DNA of 64,000 nt from Desulfobaculum xiamenense. Its GTDB lineage: Bacteria > Desulfobacterota > Desulfovibrionia > Desulfovibrionales > Desulfovibrionaceae. The position numbers and the translations under genes are program-made. The stretch lies in NCBI RefSeq assembly GCF_011927665.1, contig NZ_JAATJA010000003.1, positions 124,001 through 188,000 of the forward strand. The letters run 5' to 3'. Numbering within the stretch: position 1 is the first letter of the stretch; the number at the start of each line of letters is the position of its first letter. This document shows positions 24,317-33,713 of the stretch, piece by piece. The notes below the pieces were generated by a model. That model ran no database searches and was not told the origin of the DNA. It saw only the letters and a program-made list of their open reading frames with translations.

Positions 24317-25523
24317 CAAGCCACTGGCGGCAGGCCGCGGCGAGTCCGGCGTCACGCACGCGGTCGGCGGCATCGCAGACGGCCTGCATGCGCTTTCGCA
24401 GTGCAGCGGGATTGGCGAGAATGCGGAGGGCGCTCGCGACGCTCTCGCGGGCCGAGCGTTCGGCCACAGCGTCGCCGGATGCGGCGGCAACATCGGCAAG
24501 CGCCTCCAAGGCAGGAATGGAAGGCAGAAGAAAGGCCCGCAGAAACAGGATGTCCACAAGGCGCTCAGGCTCACCTTCGCGGCGCGCCGCCTCGGCGAAC
24601 AGCTCATAGCCTCGTTCCCACAGAGGGGCCGCGTCGAGGGCCTGTTCAAGTTCGGGAAGCGTGGCCGGTGCCACGGCGTCGAGAGCGTGCCGAGCGGATT
24701 CGGAAAGCGCGGCATGGGCGGCGCCCCAAGCGGTGAAACGCAGGGCGAAGCCGTCGCGCTCAAAGTGGCGATGCAAATCGGAACGCACCAGCGCGGCGCA
24801 GCGTTGACGGAAAAGCGCGGCGTTGGCGGTTTCGCGGTCGAAACGGCCGGGAGTCCGGCTCGTGTAGTGACCGATGCGGCTTTCGGGAACACAGGCGAGA
24901 CGCATCCCGCGCCGCCGCATGGAGAGGCAAAGGTCCATGTCCTCGTAACCATTGACGTAGCCCTCGTGAAAACCGCCGAGGTCACGAAAGAACTCGGTCG
25001 GCATCATGAGCGCAGCGGCGGAAAGCGCCTGCACCCGGCGCGCAGTGCACAGCACGGGATGAGTGGCTGGAAAGTATTCGTAGAGATGACAGGGGCGCAG
25101 GAACGGATCAAAGGCGATGCCGCAGTGCTGGACACGGCCGGAATTGGGATAGACCAGCAGCGGCGCGACGGCGGCGAGCCGGGCATCGAGTGAGAAGGCT
25201 TCGAGCAGTGGGGCCAGCCAGTCGGACTCGGGCACGGTATCGTTGTTCAAAAAGAACAGCATCGGACTGCGCGCATGGGCGGCGGCCCGGTTGCAGGAGA
25301 TGGCGAAGCCGGGATTGTCCTCGCTGCGAAGGTGGATGAAGTCATCGCCGAACAGCGCCCGCCCGAGGGCCGGAAGTTCGACGGGCGTCTCGTCGGTGGA
25401 GGCATTGTCCGCCACCACCACCTCAAGGGCGCGACCGGGGACCGAGGAGCGCAGGGCTTCGAGGCAGGCCCGCGTGAGCGCCCACTGCCCGTGAACGGGG
25501 ATACACACGCTGACCGCAGGCAT
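24285..25523 (-). CDS. Family 2 glycosyltransferase
   Basis: 412 residues. GT2 domain in the first 230: VSVCIPVHGQWALTRACLEAL, VVADNASTDET, LRSEDNPGFAISCNRAA, FLNNDTVPESDWLAPLL (DxD as NNDT), and GYVNGYEDMDLCLSMRRRG with the catalytic ED. It probably adds a sugar to a surface polymer or flagellin. The C-terminal 180 residues are helical and Ala-rich, without recognised domain. It starts 2 bases after the stop of the larger glycosyltransferase gene. The last ten residues (AVSFLAECKP) and the stop are encoded by the repeat, so the original C-terminus may have been replaced. The open frame continues upstream of 25523 but overlaps the other gene. Confidence 0.88.
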   Translation of the reverse strand: MPAVSVCIPVHGQWALTRACLEALRSSVPGRALEVVVADNASTDETPVELPALGRALFGDDFIHLRSEDNPGFAISCNRAAAHARSPMLFFLNNDTVPESDWLAPLLEAFSLDARLAAVAPLLVYPNSGRVQHCGIAFDPFLRPCHLYEYFPATHPVLCTARRVQALSAAALMMPTEFFRDLGGFHEGYVNGYEDMDLCLSMRRRGMRLACVPESRIGHYTSRTPGRFDRETANAALFRQRCAALVRSDLHRHFERDGFALRFTAWGAAHAALSESARHALDAVAPATLPELEQALDAAPLWERGYELFAEAARREGEPERLVDILFLRAFLLPSIPALEALADVAAASGDAVAERSARESVASALRILANPAALRKRMQAVCDAADRVRDAGLAAACRQWLAVSFLAECKP

Positions 25524-25525
25524 GC

Positions 25526-27922
25526 TCAGCCCTCCGCCAGCCGCCGGGCGACCGCGACCAATCGCCGCAGGACGCCATGCCCCGGCAAGCGGGTCTCGCA
25601 GGCCGCACACAGACGTTCGACGTCTGCGGCCCGGCCGTCGAGCAACATGACCTCGGCCATGGTGACGAAATTCTCCATCACATAGCCCGCGATGATGTCG
25701 GCGTAGAGCGATGCCTTGAACCGGCGTTGGATCGTGGCGAATTCGCGCACGCTCTCGGCGTTTCGCGAGACCGCACCGCTGTCGAGCCACGCAAGACCGG
25801 TGAACTCGCGCACGTTGCGCACCTCGCGCGAGCGCCCAACGCGCAGGAAGAAATCCTGATCCGCCACGCGCTGGTAGCGCTCGTCGAAGAGTCCCAACTC
25901 GTCGTGCAGGCTCCTTCGCCACAGTGGATGCGGCCCCACGGTCGGCTGCTCAAGGTTGTAGGCGAAGGAATAGTCCGGCCATTCCCAGTAGCCGCCGCTT
26001 TCCGCACTCGGGACATACTCGTCGAACGTGCCATGCGGTTGGCTGGTGAGCTTCGTGTTCCCGAAGGCAAGGGCGGTGGAGGGATGCTGCGCGAAGACGC
26101 CGAGCAGTATCTCGTACGCCGTGGATCGAAGCCTGTCGTTGGTGCTGAAGGGGGTGAGAGAGGTCCCCGAGGCGATGCGCACCGCCACATTCCACGCCTC
26201 ATAGACGCTGATGCGGCGCGGTGCGCGAAAAAGACGAATGTTGCCGAAGCGCCCACCGTATTCCCGCACGATGGCTCCTTCGTCCTCGGGCGAGGCCGCA
26301 TCCACCACCACGATCTCCAGCCGATCGGCCACACTCAGCCCTTCCAGATCGTCGAGGCATTCGCGCATGAAGGCCTCGGAGCAATAGGCCGAAACGATGG
26401 AGGTGACCTCGTACGGGCGAGAAATGTATCCGCATGGAATTTCGACACACTCGGCAATGAGCGCATCGGCCCGTGCGCCCTGCGCCTTGACGAGCCGCGC
26501 CAGAACCTCTGCGTCACGCGGGTACATGTCCAGCCGACGGGAGAGGACGTCCACGGCCCCGCCCCACGCCTCGCGTTCCATCATCATGTCGGCCAGCTCA
26601 AGCGAGGCGGTGCGCAGATGACGGTCGGCCTCCAGCGCACCGCGCAGCAGGCGTTCCGCCTCCGCAGCGTCGCCACGCCCACGAGCACGCTGCGCACGGC
26701 GGAGCAGAAGCCCACCGTGACGCGGGAACAGTGCGGCGAGGCGATCAATACTCGCGTCATCCAGTGACGCTGAAGACGCACATGCGGCCTGCGCCTCGGC
26801 AACGGCCAGTCCGTCCGCCGGGGCCGCCTCGATGTCCCGAATGTCCCACAGCCCCGGACCGGCAAGGGCGGCGGCATGGCGCGCATCGTCAAGGGCCAGC
26901 GCAGGCGGAACATGAAGCACGCAGCCCCCGCCAAGGCGAAGCGGCAGATGCGGAAGTGCCGGAAGCGGCATATCCGGCATATCCAACATATCGGGGCGGT
27001 CAATGCTCAGCATGGCGTGCGTGGGCCCAAGCGAAGACGCCCCCGTGGGCAGGCGGAGGTCATGGTTGGGCTTGCGCAGCCGCAACCGCTCAAGGGCTTC
27101 GCCGAGCAGTCGGGCGTACGGCGCATGGAGGCGCACCAGCGCATCGAAGGGAATGGCGTAGCGCGAATCGAGGCACGGCACGAGGATATCCGGTGCCATG
27201 AGCGCGGCCGCCCACATCCGCACGAGGGCGACGGGGGTGCTGCCCACACGAAGGGTTGCGGGGTCGTCGAGCGTCCCGTCGAAGGTTTGCGAAAACGTCC
27301 ACGGCGCAAGGACCGGCGCGTCGCACATCCGGGCGCACGCCGAGGGCGGCCCGAGGTGACCACCCGTGGCTGAGTCCGCACCAGATGCGAGCCATGACGC
27401 CAGAAAGCGGAAACCGTCCCGCCCACGACGCACGACCACGAGGCCCGGATCGAAGTCCTTGCCGCCGTCAGGGGCAAACGCCCGGGACAGGCACACCGCC
27501 CCGCCCTGCTCCGCCCTCAAGCGTTCCAACGCACAGGGGCACGGCAGGACGTCGCAGGAAAGATACGCCAGTTCGTCGATGTCCGGAAATGTGCCAAACA
27601 GCCAAAGCAACACGGCGGGGACGATGGTCGCGGCGGCTGGCTGCCCGCCACTGGGAAGCGTGACGACGCTAGCGTCCACCACGCGAAGTCCGGGCAGCGT
27701 AATGGAGTGGAACACATCCAGCGCCTCCTCTCCAGCACACACGGCAAGCGTCTCCGCGCTTGATGCGTCATGATGCCCGCGCAGCACATCAAGCAGGACA
27801 AGCGCCTGCGCGAGCGTGGCGTCATCGACGAACAGCACGCGACGAAACATCGCAGCCGCACCGCCAGCCGTGTGCTGCGCCGCGCCCATCACCGCCGCGT
27901 CGTTCACGGGTTCCCGCGTCAT
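25526..27922 (-). CDS. Large bifunctional glycosyltransferase (N-terminal GT-A, TPR, C-terminal GT2)
   Basis: 798 residues. The N-terminal 300 read as a GT8-like nucleotide-sugar fold: RRVLFVDDATLAQALVLLDVL, ELAYLSCDVLPCPCAL with an acidic metal site, and FDPGLVVVRRG. A middle section (about 400-500) has TPR-like helices (GGLLLRRAQRARGRGDAAEAERLL). The C-terminal 300 are GT2: VTSIVSAYCSEAFMRECLDDLEG, IVVVDAASPEDEG, PFSTNDRL, and WEWPDYSF. GGAGGTGCC ATG at 27922 is the best start; an ATG at 27955 lacks a site. Starts a two-gene operon with the next glycosyltransferase. It could glycosylate flagellin or LPS; no acceptor gene is near. Confidence 0.85.
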   Translation of the reverse strand: MTREPVNDAAVMGAAQHTAGGAAAMFRRVLFVDDATLAQALVLLDVLRGHHDASSAETLAVCAGEEALDVFHSITLPGLRVVDASVVTLPSGGQPAAATIVPAVLLWLFGTFPDIDELAYLSCDVLPCPCALERLRAEQGGAVCLSRAFAPDGGKDFDPGLVVVRRGRDGFRFLASWLASGADSATGGHLGPPSACARMCDAPVLAPWTFSQTFDGTLDDPATLRVGSTPVALVRMWAAALMAPDILVPCLDSRYAIPFDALVRLHAPYARLLGEALERLRLRKPNHDLRLPTGASSLGPTHAMLSIDRPDMLDMPDMPLPALPHLPLRLGGGCVLHVPPALALDDARHAAALAGPGLWDIRDIEAAPADGLAVAEAQAACASSASLDDASIDRLAALFPRHGGLLLRRAQRARGRGDAAEAERLLRGALEADRHLRTASLELADMMMEREAWGGAVDVLSRRLDMYPRDAEVLARLVKAQGARADALIAECVEIPCGYISRPYEVTSIVSAYCSEAFMRECLDDLEGLSVADRLEIVVVDAASPEDEGAIVREYGGRFGNIRLFRAPRRISVYEAWNVAVRIASGTSLTPFSTNDRLRSTAYEILLGVFAQHPSTALAFGNTKLTSQPHGTFDEYVPSAESGGYWEWPDYSFAYNLEQPTVGPHPLWRRSLHDELGLFDERYQRVADQDFFLRVGRSREVRNVREFTGLAWLDSGAVSRNAESVREFATIQRRFKASLYADIIAGYVMENFVTMAEVMLLDGRAADVERLCAACETRLPGHGVLRRLVAVARRLAEG

Positions 27923-28041
27923 GGCACCTCCGCATGAAGTCAGGGGTTTGGCCATGATACATCCGTGCGCGCATCAAGCGCAACCGGGCGAAAATCCATG
28001 CAGGTGCCGAGGTTTTCCACCGCGCACGTTCCCCGGCGGAC

Positions 28042-28073
28042 AAAAAAAGGCCCGCCCCTTTCGGGACGGGCCT
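28042..28073 (-). terminator. Terminator of the dsrMKJOP operon
   Basis: On the minus strand: AGGCCCGTCCC - GAAA - GGGGCGGGCCT stem followed by TTTTTTG. 22 bases after the dsrP stop. Confidence 0.93.
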
Positions 28074-28095
28074 CATCAGGCAGGGGACAGGCCGA

Positions 28096-29250
28096 CTAGG
28101 CGGCAGCCTTCTTGACGCTGACGGCGATCTTCCAGAGGACGGTCACGATCAGCGCGCCGATGGCGTAGATGCCCATGGAGATGGTCAGTTCCAGACCAGT
28201 GGGCGTGTAGGGGGTAACACCCTCGAACATGTTCGGGATGAAACCGGCAACCACAAGGCCAAGGCCCTTGTCGATCCAGGTCGCGATCACGAGGATGATC
28301 AGCGAGAAGATGAGCACGGGCTTGGAATTGCGGGTGCGAGACGGAATGAGCAGGCACAGGGACAGAATGGCCAGCACGGAGGCGGTCCAGAAGAACGGAA
28401 CCATCTCGGCATGGCCTTCGAGGCCCGAGAACAGGTAGACGATGGACGCCTTGTGTCCCGGAATGTTGGAGTAGAAGGCGGTGAACAGCTCAAGCATGAA
28501 GAAGAACACGTTGCCGCACATGGCGTAGGTGATGATCTTCGCCAGAGTGGCCACGGCTTCCTTGCCGAGCTTGAAGTTGGCAACCTTCTCCACGATCATG
28601 AGCAGAAGCAGCATGATGGCGGGACCAGCGCAGAACGCGGAGGCCAGGAAGCGGGCGGCCATGATGGCGGTCAGCCAGAAATGGCGGCCGGGGATGCCCG
28701 CGTACAGGAAGGCCGTAACGGTGTGGATGGAGAACGCGAACGGCACGGAAACGATGGCCAGAACGCGGACCCACTTGGCGTACGGCACGCCCTTCTTCTG
28801 CGCCTCAAGGGAGGCCCAGCCCACGATGATGTTCAGGAGCATGTATCCGTTGAGGACCATGGCATCCCAGAACAGGATCGAGTTCGGCGTGGGATGAATG
28901 AGCAAGTTGAACAGGCGCTGCGGCTGGCCAAGGTCGACGATGACGAACAGCAGGCACATGATGATGGCGCCGATGGCCATGAACTCGCCGAACACGACGA
29001 GGTTTCCGAACTTCTTGTAGTCGTGCAGGTAGTAGGGCAGCACGAGCATGACGCCGGAGGCCGCCACGCCGACCAGATAGGTCAGCTGCGCGATGTAGAA
29101 GGCCCAAGACACGTCGCGGCTCATGCCCGTGACGACGAGGCCTTCCTGGTACTGCACGACATAGGCGCCGAAGCCGATGCCGATGAGCACCAGCAGGAAG
29201 CCTATCCAGCTCCAGTATCTCTTATCTCCAGTAAGCGCTTTTTCCAGCAT
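28096..29250 (-). CDS. dsrP: DsrP, NrfD-like quinone-interacting membrane subunit
   Basis: 384 residues with about ten membrane helices, NrfD/PsrC family. It anchors the periplasmic DsrJ and DsrO subunits and exchanges electrons with menaquinone; part of the DsrMKJOP complex linking the quinone pool to sulfite reduction (DsrAB/DsrC). The sequence has the family features WIGFLLVLIGIGFGAYVVQY at helix 1 and the GLVVTGMSRDVSWAFYIAQL segment. It starts 11 bases after dsrO and ends the operon before a strong terminator. Confidence 0.96.
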   Translation of the reverse strand: MLEKALTGDKRYWSWIGFLLVLIGIGFGAYVVQYQEGLVVTGMSRDVSWAFYIAQLTYLVGVAASGVMLVLPYYLHDYKKFGNLVVFGEFMAIGAIIMCLLFVIVDLGQPQRLFNLLIHPTPNSILFWDAMVLNGYMLLNIIVGWASLEAQKKGVPYAKWVRVLAIVSVPFAFSIHTVTAFLYAGIPGRHFWLTAIMAARFLASAFCAGPAIMLLLLMIVEKVANFKLGKEAVATLAKIITYAMCGNVFFFMLELFTAFYSNIPGHKASIVYLFSGLEGHAEMVPFFWTASVLAILSLCLLIPSRTRNSKPVLIFSLIILVIATWIDKGLGLVVAGFIPNMFEGVTPYTPTGLELTISMGIYAIGALIVTVLWKIAVSVKKAAA

Positions 29251-29261
29251 GGCTCACCACC

Positions 29262-30032
29262 TTAGATGATGTAGAAGACGCTGGGGTTCGTGCCCAGGTC
29301 CGGTTTGCGGCGGATGGTGAAATTCTCCGCCAGGGCTCGCCTGACCTCGGAATTGGGATCTCCCAGGTCGCCGAAGAGTACCTTGCCCTCGGAGGCCTCG
29401 ACGCATGCGGGCATTTTGCCCTCGGCGAGGCGCTCGGCGCAGAAGTTGCACTTCTCGACCACACCCTTGGTGCGGGTGGGGTACTTGGGATTCTCCTGCT
29501 TCAGGCCCTTGCGGGGGTCCTGGAAGTTGAAGCTGCGCGAACCGTAGGGGCAGCCGGCCATGCAGAAGCGGCAGCCGATGCAGCGGTGCATGTCCATGAT
29601 GACGATGCCGTCTTCGCGCTTGAAGGTGGCCTGAGTGGGGCACACGCGCACGCAGGGCGGCTCTTCGCAGTGGTTGCACAGAAGCGGGAAGGGCTTGTGC
29701 TCCACCTCTTCCGACATGAACTCGTTATGAGCCATGGGGAAGGCGTGGTGGTAGCTGTCTACCCACAGCCACTTGATTTCCTTGGGTCCGGAGAACTCGG
29801 GCACGTTGTGCTCGATGTGACAGGCCTCGATGAGAGGCTTGTAGTCCTCGGCGGAGTGGAACTTGCGAGTATCGATAACCATGCCCCAACGCTTGGCGTG
29901 CAGGCGCTCCGGCTTCGGAGTCATGTGGTCGTAGTGCGGCAGATAGCTGGCGGCAGCGGTACCCGCGCCGGCAGCAACGCCGAGGGCCGTAATGCCCGCG
30001 ACCTTCAGGAAGTTGCGTCTGGTGTTGTTCAT
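29262..30032 (-). CDS. dsrO: DsrO, periplasmic four-cluster ferredoxin-like subunit
   Basis: 256 residues with a Tat leader (NTRRNFLKVAGITALGVAAG). Cysteine groups for [4Fe-4S] clusters: LLCNHCEEPPCVRVCPTQA, HRCIGCRFCMAGCPYG, and KCNFCAERLAEGKMPACVEA. Exported folded, it transfers electrons between DsrP and DsrJ. ATG at 30032 is one base after the dsrJ stop, with AAGGAGGG inside dsrJ; the longer frame to 30110 only reads dsrJ out of frame. Confidence 0.96.
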   Translation of the reverse strand: MNNTRRNFLKVAGITALGVAAGAGTAAASYLPHYDHMTPKPERLHAKRWGMVIDTRKFHSAEDYKPLIEACHIEHNVPEFSGPKEIKWLWVDSYHHAFPMAHNEFMSEEVEHKPFPLLCNHCEEPPCVRVCPTQATFKREDGIVIMDMHRCIGCRFCMAGCPYGSRSFNFQDPRKGLKQENPKYPTRTKGVVEKCNFCAERLAEGKMPACVEASEGKVLFGDLGDPNSEVRRALAENFTIRRKPDLGTNPSVFYII

Positions 30033-30033
30033 C

Positions 30034-30417
30034 CTACATACCCTCCTTGGGAGCGATATGGCAGTCCCAGCAGTAGGGAGCAACGGCCGCAGCGTCATGG
30101 CACTTGTCACAGAACTCCTTCTTGGAGGTGTGGCAGCTCATGCAGGTCTTCTGCAGGCTCATCTCGAAGTGTTCGCCGCTCTGCTTGCTGGTGTAGAGAC
30201 GATTGCCGTTGCGCACGACTTCGTCACGCCACTCGTTGAGCAGCTGCATATGCTCCGCCTTCATCCACTCCGCAGTCTCGATGCACTGCTTCGCGTTGGC
30301 AGGCTTCTGCAACTCGGGAGTCTTATACGCCGCCTGGCCAACGTTGTACCAGAACGGGAACGTCATCAAGCCGAGAAATACGATGATTCCGGCTATGATT
30401 TTTCCGCCGTCATACAT
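30034..30417 (-). CDS. dsrJ: DsrJ, triheme cytochrome c
   Basis: 127 residues. An uncleaved N-terminal membrane anchor (about 6-27) precedes three haem-binding CxxCH motifs: CMSCH, CDKCH and CWDCH near the C-terminus. The conserved Cys of AKQCIETAEW corresponds to the residue reported to be an unusual distal haem ligand in the Allochromatium protein. Its physiological partner outside the complex is unknown. GGAGGGTACC lies before the ATG; 14 bases after dsrK. Confidence 0.95.
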   Translation of the reverse strand: MYDGGKIIAGIIVFLGLMTFPFWYNVGQAAYKTPELQKPANAKQCIETAEWMKAEHMQLLNEWRDEVVRNGNRLYTSKQSGEHFEMSLQKTCMSCHTSKKEFCDKCHDAAAVAPYCWDCHIAPKEGM

Positions 30418-30431
30418 TTAGGTACCCTCCA

Positions 30432-32048
30432 TTACTCCACGTTGGGCAGGTCTTCGCCGCGCAGGTTGGTCTCGCGCTTCTTCTCGCCATCCATGACAAG
30501 GGCGTTGGCCACGAGTTCGTGCACGCCGGTGACGTCCACGCCGGGCGCCCAGTAGTTCGCCAGAGGCGGCAGGGTCGCACGGTCGATGGCGCAGATGGTG
30601 GCGAGCATGTTCACGTCGTGCTTCTCCTGCACGTAGCGCAGGGCGTTGCCGCGAGGCAGGCCGCCACGCATGCGCATCTCCATGAACTCGTCCGTGTTCA
30701 GACCGGAGCCGCCAGCGCAGCAGAAGGTCTTCTCACGGATGGTGTCCTCGGGCATCTCGAAGAAGTTGTTGCACACGTTCTTGATGACGTAGCGCGGTTC
30801 GTCGAGCAGGCCCATGGCGCGCGCGGGGTTGCAGGAGTCATGGAAGGTGACCCGCAGATGGTCGTTGCGACTGGGGTCGAGCTTCAGCTTGTTGTGCTTC
30901 ATGAGGTCGGCGGTGAACTCGGTGATATGGATCATGCCGGTGGAAGCAGCGTTCTCGAAGCGGGTACCAGTGATGGGGCTGACCGGGGTCTCGAGGGGAG
31001 AGGGACCGTTCATCGTGTCCATGTACTGGTTGATGACGCGCCACATGTGGCCGCACTCGCCGCCGATGATGTACTTGACGCCGAGGCGCTTGGCTTCGGC
31101 ATACATCTTGGCGTTGAGCTTCTTCATCATGGAGTCGGAGGTGAACAGGCCGAAGTTGCCGCCTTCGGAGGCGTAGGTCGACCAGGTGTAGTCCAGCCCG
31201 ATCTCATGGAAGAGCATGAGATAGCCCATGTAGGTGTAGGTGCCCGGGTCGGCGAAGATGTCGCCGGACGGCGTGATGAAGAGAACCTCGTGGCCCTTCT
31301 CGTTCACGGGGCAGTTGACCTTGACGCCGGTGATATCCTCGATGTCGTCCACCATGAACTGCATCATGTCGTAGTAGGCATGAGGCTGGATGCCCATGTG
31401 GTTGCCGGTGCGGTTGGAATTCGCAGCCGGTTCGAGGATCCAGTTGATGTTCAGGCCCAGCTCGTGGAGGATCTCACGCGCCATCATGGTGATTTCGGCG
31501 GTGTCGATGCCGTAGGGGCAGAACAGCGAACACCGGCGACACTCGGTGCACTGGTAGAAGTAGAGGAACCACTCCTTGATGACGTCCTCTTCCAGCTTGC
31601 GGGCACCGGCCAGCTTGCCGAGCAGCTTTCCGGCCAGGGTGAACTCGCCGCGGTAGATGGAACGCAGCAGTTCGGCGCGCAGGACGGGCATGTTCTTGGG
31701 GTCGCCGCCGCCGATGTAGAAGTGGCACTTGTCGGCGCAGGCACCGCAGCGCACACAGATGTCCATGAACACCTTGAAGGAGCGGTACTTGTCGAGCCGC
31801 TCGCTGAAGGCCTTCTTGACGATCTCGCGCCAGTTCTCGGGCAGCTTCCAGTCCTCGTCAGTGGGAACCCACTGGTGGGCATGGGGGAACTTACCGTGGG
31901 TGGCGTCGTTCAGGTAGTTCACGATCTCCGGCTTGCCGGGGTAGCACCAGTTGCCCGGATGGAACTCGGGCGGAACATCCATCCAATTCTTTGAAGGAAC
32001 TTTGTAGTCGTACTGCAAAAGTTCTTCTGGTTTCACATTCCAAGCCAT
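30432..32048 (-). CDS. dsrK: DsrK, HdrD-like iron-sulfur catalytic subunit
   Basis: 538 residues, cytoplasmic side of the complex. Two ferredoxin-type groups (CVRCGACADKC and CTECRRCSLFCPYGID) are followed by two CCG domains as in heterodisulfide reductase HdrD (GGECGHMWR and CCAGGSGLN). It is thought to reduce the DsrC trisulfide using electrons from DsrM. Length and domain order are those of sulfate reducers. AAGGAGACAACG precedes the ATG; 15 bases after dsrM. Confidence 0.97.
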   Translation of the reverse strand: MAWNVKPEELLQYDYKVPSKNWMDVPPEFHPGNWCYPGKPEIVNYLNDATHGKFPHAHQWVPTDEDWKLPENWREIVKKAFSERLDKYRSFKVFMDICVRCGACADKCHFYIGGGDPKNMPVLRAELLRSIYRGEFTLAGKLLGKLAGARKLEEDVIKEWFLYFYQCTECRRCSLFCPYGIDTAEITMMAREILHELGLNINWILEPAANSNRTGNHMGIQPHAYYDMMQFMVDDIEDITGVKVNCPVNEKGHEVLFITPSGDIFADPGTYTYMGYLMLFHEIGLDYTWSTYASEGGNFGLFTSDSMMKKLNAKMYAEAKRLGVKYIIGGECGHMWRVINQYMDTMNGPSPLETPVSPITGTRFENAASTGMIHITEFTADLMKHNKLKLDPSRNDHLRVTFHDSCNPARAMGLLDEPRYVIKNVCNNFFEMPEDTIREKTFCCAGGSGLNTDEFMEMRMRGGLPRGNALRYVQEKHDVNMLATICAIDRATLPPLANYWAPGVDVTGVHELVANALVMDGEKKRETNLRGEDLPNVE

Positions 32049-32063
32049 CGTTGTCTCCTTGGG

Positions 32064-33107
32064 CTACTGGGCCTCGGTTTCAGCCTGTTCGAGGGTCTTT
32101 TCCACGGGCAGGCCCGCCTCGATCATCTTCTCGCGGAACTCGTTCTCGTAGTCCGTGTAGCTGTGGGCCTTCACGGTCGGATCGTTCCAGGGATTGATGT
32201 GGCGCTTTGCCCTGTTGTTGTTGGCAAGGTTCCTGGTGGGGCTCAGGAACACGCCGCCCATGTGCATGAGCTTGCTCATCGGGAAGTACGCGAGCAGCAC
32301 GCACACCAGGAAGAGATGGACATAGAACACGACGCCGACCTCAGGCATAGCCGCCGGGGGATTGAAGGAGAACAGCCCCATGGTGATCTCCTTGATGCTC
32401 ATGACGTCCGTCTTGGCGAAGAAGCGAAGCAGGATGCCAGAGCAGGCGACGCTCAGAATGAGGAACAGCGGGAAGAAGTCCGCCACCTGGGAGATGTAGC
32501 GCACCTGCGGCAGCAGCACGCGGCGGAACAGCAGCAGCGTCACGCCGAGCACCAGCGTGGCGTCGGTGATGTAGAGGGTCGGCGCGCCGAGCTGAAGGAA
32601 GCCGTCTGCCCATTCGATACCGGTCAGGAAGGCCGGGACCGGATTGGTGAACAGGCGGAAGTGGCGCACGAAGACGATGAGGAACGAATAGTGGAAGATC
32701 AGCGCAAAGAGCCACAGCCACTTGGCCGAGGCATAGCGGACCTTCATGTCCACGCCGTCCTCGGTGCTGCCGAAGCGCTGCACGGCGAGGTTGCGGAACA
32801 GGGAGCGGAAGAAAAGCACTTCCAGCACCATACGCACGAAGACCTGCCAACCGGTGGTGGGGTTGTCGTACTTATCGTGCTTGATCCAGCCGTGGGAGAG
32901 CTGCTGCCCGCCCGTCGTCGGGATACGGAACGGGACGGGCGATTTCGCCCATCCGATAACCTTGGTGACGATGCCTGCGAAGAACAGCGCAATCGCCAAA
33001 TACGGAATGATAACCCCGAAAAGGGTATGCATTCCCATAGCCCCCGCACCCAGCAGAGCGATCAGGATGAGCGCGAAGACTAAGAACAGTGAATACAAAG
33101 CGTTCAT
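32064..33107 (-). CDS. dsrM: DsrM, NarI-like membrane cytochrome b
   Basis: 347 residues. Membrane cytochrome b subunit with about six helices (NarI family), binding two haems b through His residues in the hydrophobic helices and passing electrons from menaquinol to DsrK. Early helices: LYSLFLVFALILIALLGAGA and LAIALFFAGIVTKVIG; the haem region around FALIFHYSFLIVFVRHFRLF has the His residues. First of the five dsr genes, 33 bases after the RsbRD-N gene on the same strand. Confidence 0.95.
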   Translation of the reverse strand: MNALYSLFLVFALILIALLGAGAMGMHTLFGVIIPYLAIALFFAGIVTKVIGWAKSPVPFRIPTTGGQQLSHGWIKHDKYDNPTTGWQVFVRMVLEVLFFRSLFRNLAVQRFGSTEDGVDMKVRYASAKWLWLFALIFHYSFLIVFVRHFRLFTNPVPAFLTGIEWADGFLQLGAPTLYITDATLVLGVTLLLFRRVLLPQVRYISQVADFFPLFLILSVACSGILLRFFAKTDVMSIKEITMGLFSFNPPAAMPEVGVVFYVHLFLVCVLLAYFPMSKLMHMGGVFLSPTRNLANNNRAKRHINPWNDPTVKAHSYTDYENEFREKMIEAGLPVEKTLEQAETEAQ

Positions 33108-33140
33108 AAGCCCCTACCTCGATTAAAGTTGCAGTGCCAG

Positions 33141-33713
33141 TTACCCGTCACCGGACTCCGGAGCATCGTCCTGCTTTTTGTCAGCCCACTCCGAGAAGTC
33201 GCAAACCAGACCGGCTCTCCTCAAGAGCCCAGAAAAACGCTGCTTCGAGTCCGCAAGGCGAAGCTCGAAGAGTTTTTCACGGCATTTCGTGTAGATGTCG
33301 AACGCGATGAGCACCACGGTATCGACCTTGGACTCGAAGTCCCACAGGTCCTGCACCAGCTCGGGGGAATAGCCCTCGCCGGACTCGCGCACCTCATTTC
33401 GCACCAGCTCGCGCACGACATGCTTGAGAAGCATCAAAATCGCCGTCGCTTCGGACGGCGTGTAATCCTGTACCGCGCGGATGCGCACGACAGTGTCGAT
33501 GTAGGGGGCAAGACGCTCGTCGGCCTCAGCCTTGAGCAGCTCGTCGTAGATACCCTCGATGGCGGCATGGATGTTCACGCCGACAGGGTTGCCCCATTTG
33601 TGCTTTTTTTTGAGAAAAATCGAACTCAGCCCCGGATAGGTCTTCACGATCAGATCGAACCATCTGTCCAGGACGTCGTCACGCCGGGCCACAAGCAATT
33701 CGGCAAGCTTCAT
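33141..33713 (-). CDS. RsbRD N-terminal domain protein heading the dsr operon
   Basis: 190 residues, soluble, mostly helical. It matches the RsbRD_N domain (globin-like sensor fold found at the N-terminus of stressosome RsbR proteins): LLVARRDDVLDRWFDLIVKTYP, NPVGVNIHAAIEGIYDELL, then VVRIRAVQDYTPSEATAILMLLKHVVRE. There is no STAS domain, so it is not a complete stressosome protein. Lies directly upstream of dsrM on the same strand, a linkage known in Desulfovibrio. It could be a redox or haem-binding regulator of the complex, but this is inference. Confidence 0.82.
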   Translation of the reverse strand: MKLAELLVARRDDVLDRWFDLIVKTYPGLSSIFLKKKHKWGNPVGVNIHAAIEGIYDELLKAEADERLAPYIDTVVRIRAVQDYTPSEATAILMLLKHVVRELVRNEVRESGEGYSPELVQDLWDFESKVDTVVLIAFDIYTKCREKLFELRLADSKQRFSGLLRRAGLVCDFSEWADKKQDDAPESGDG

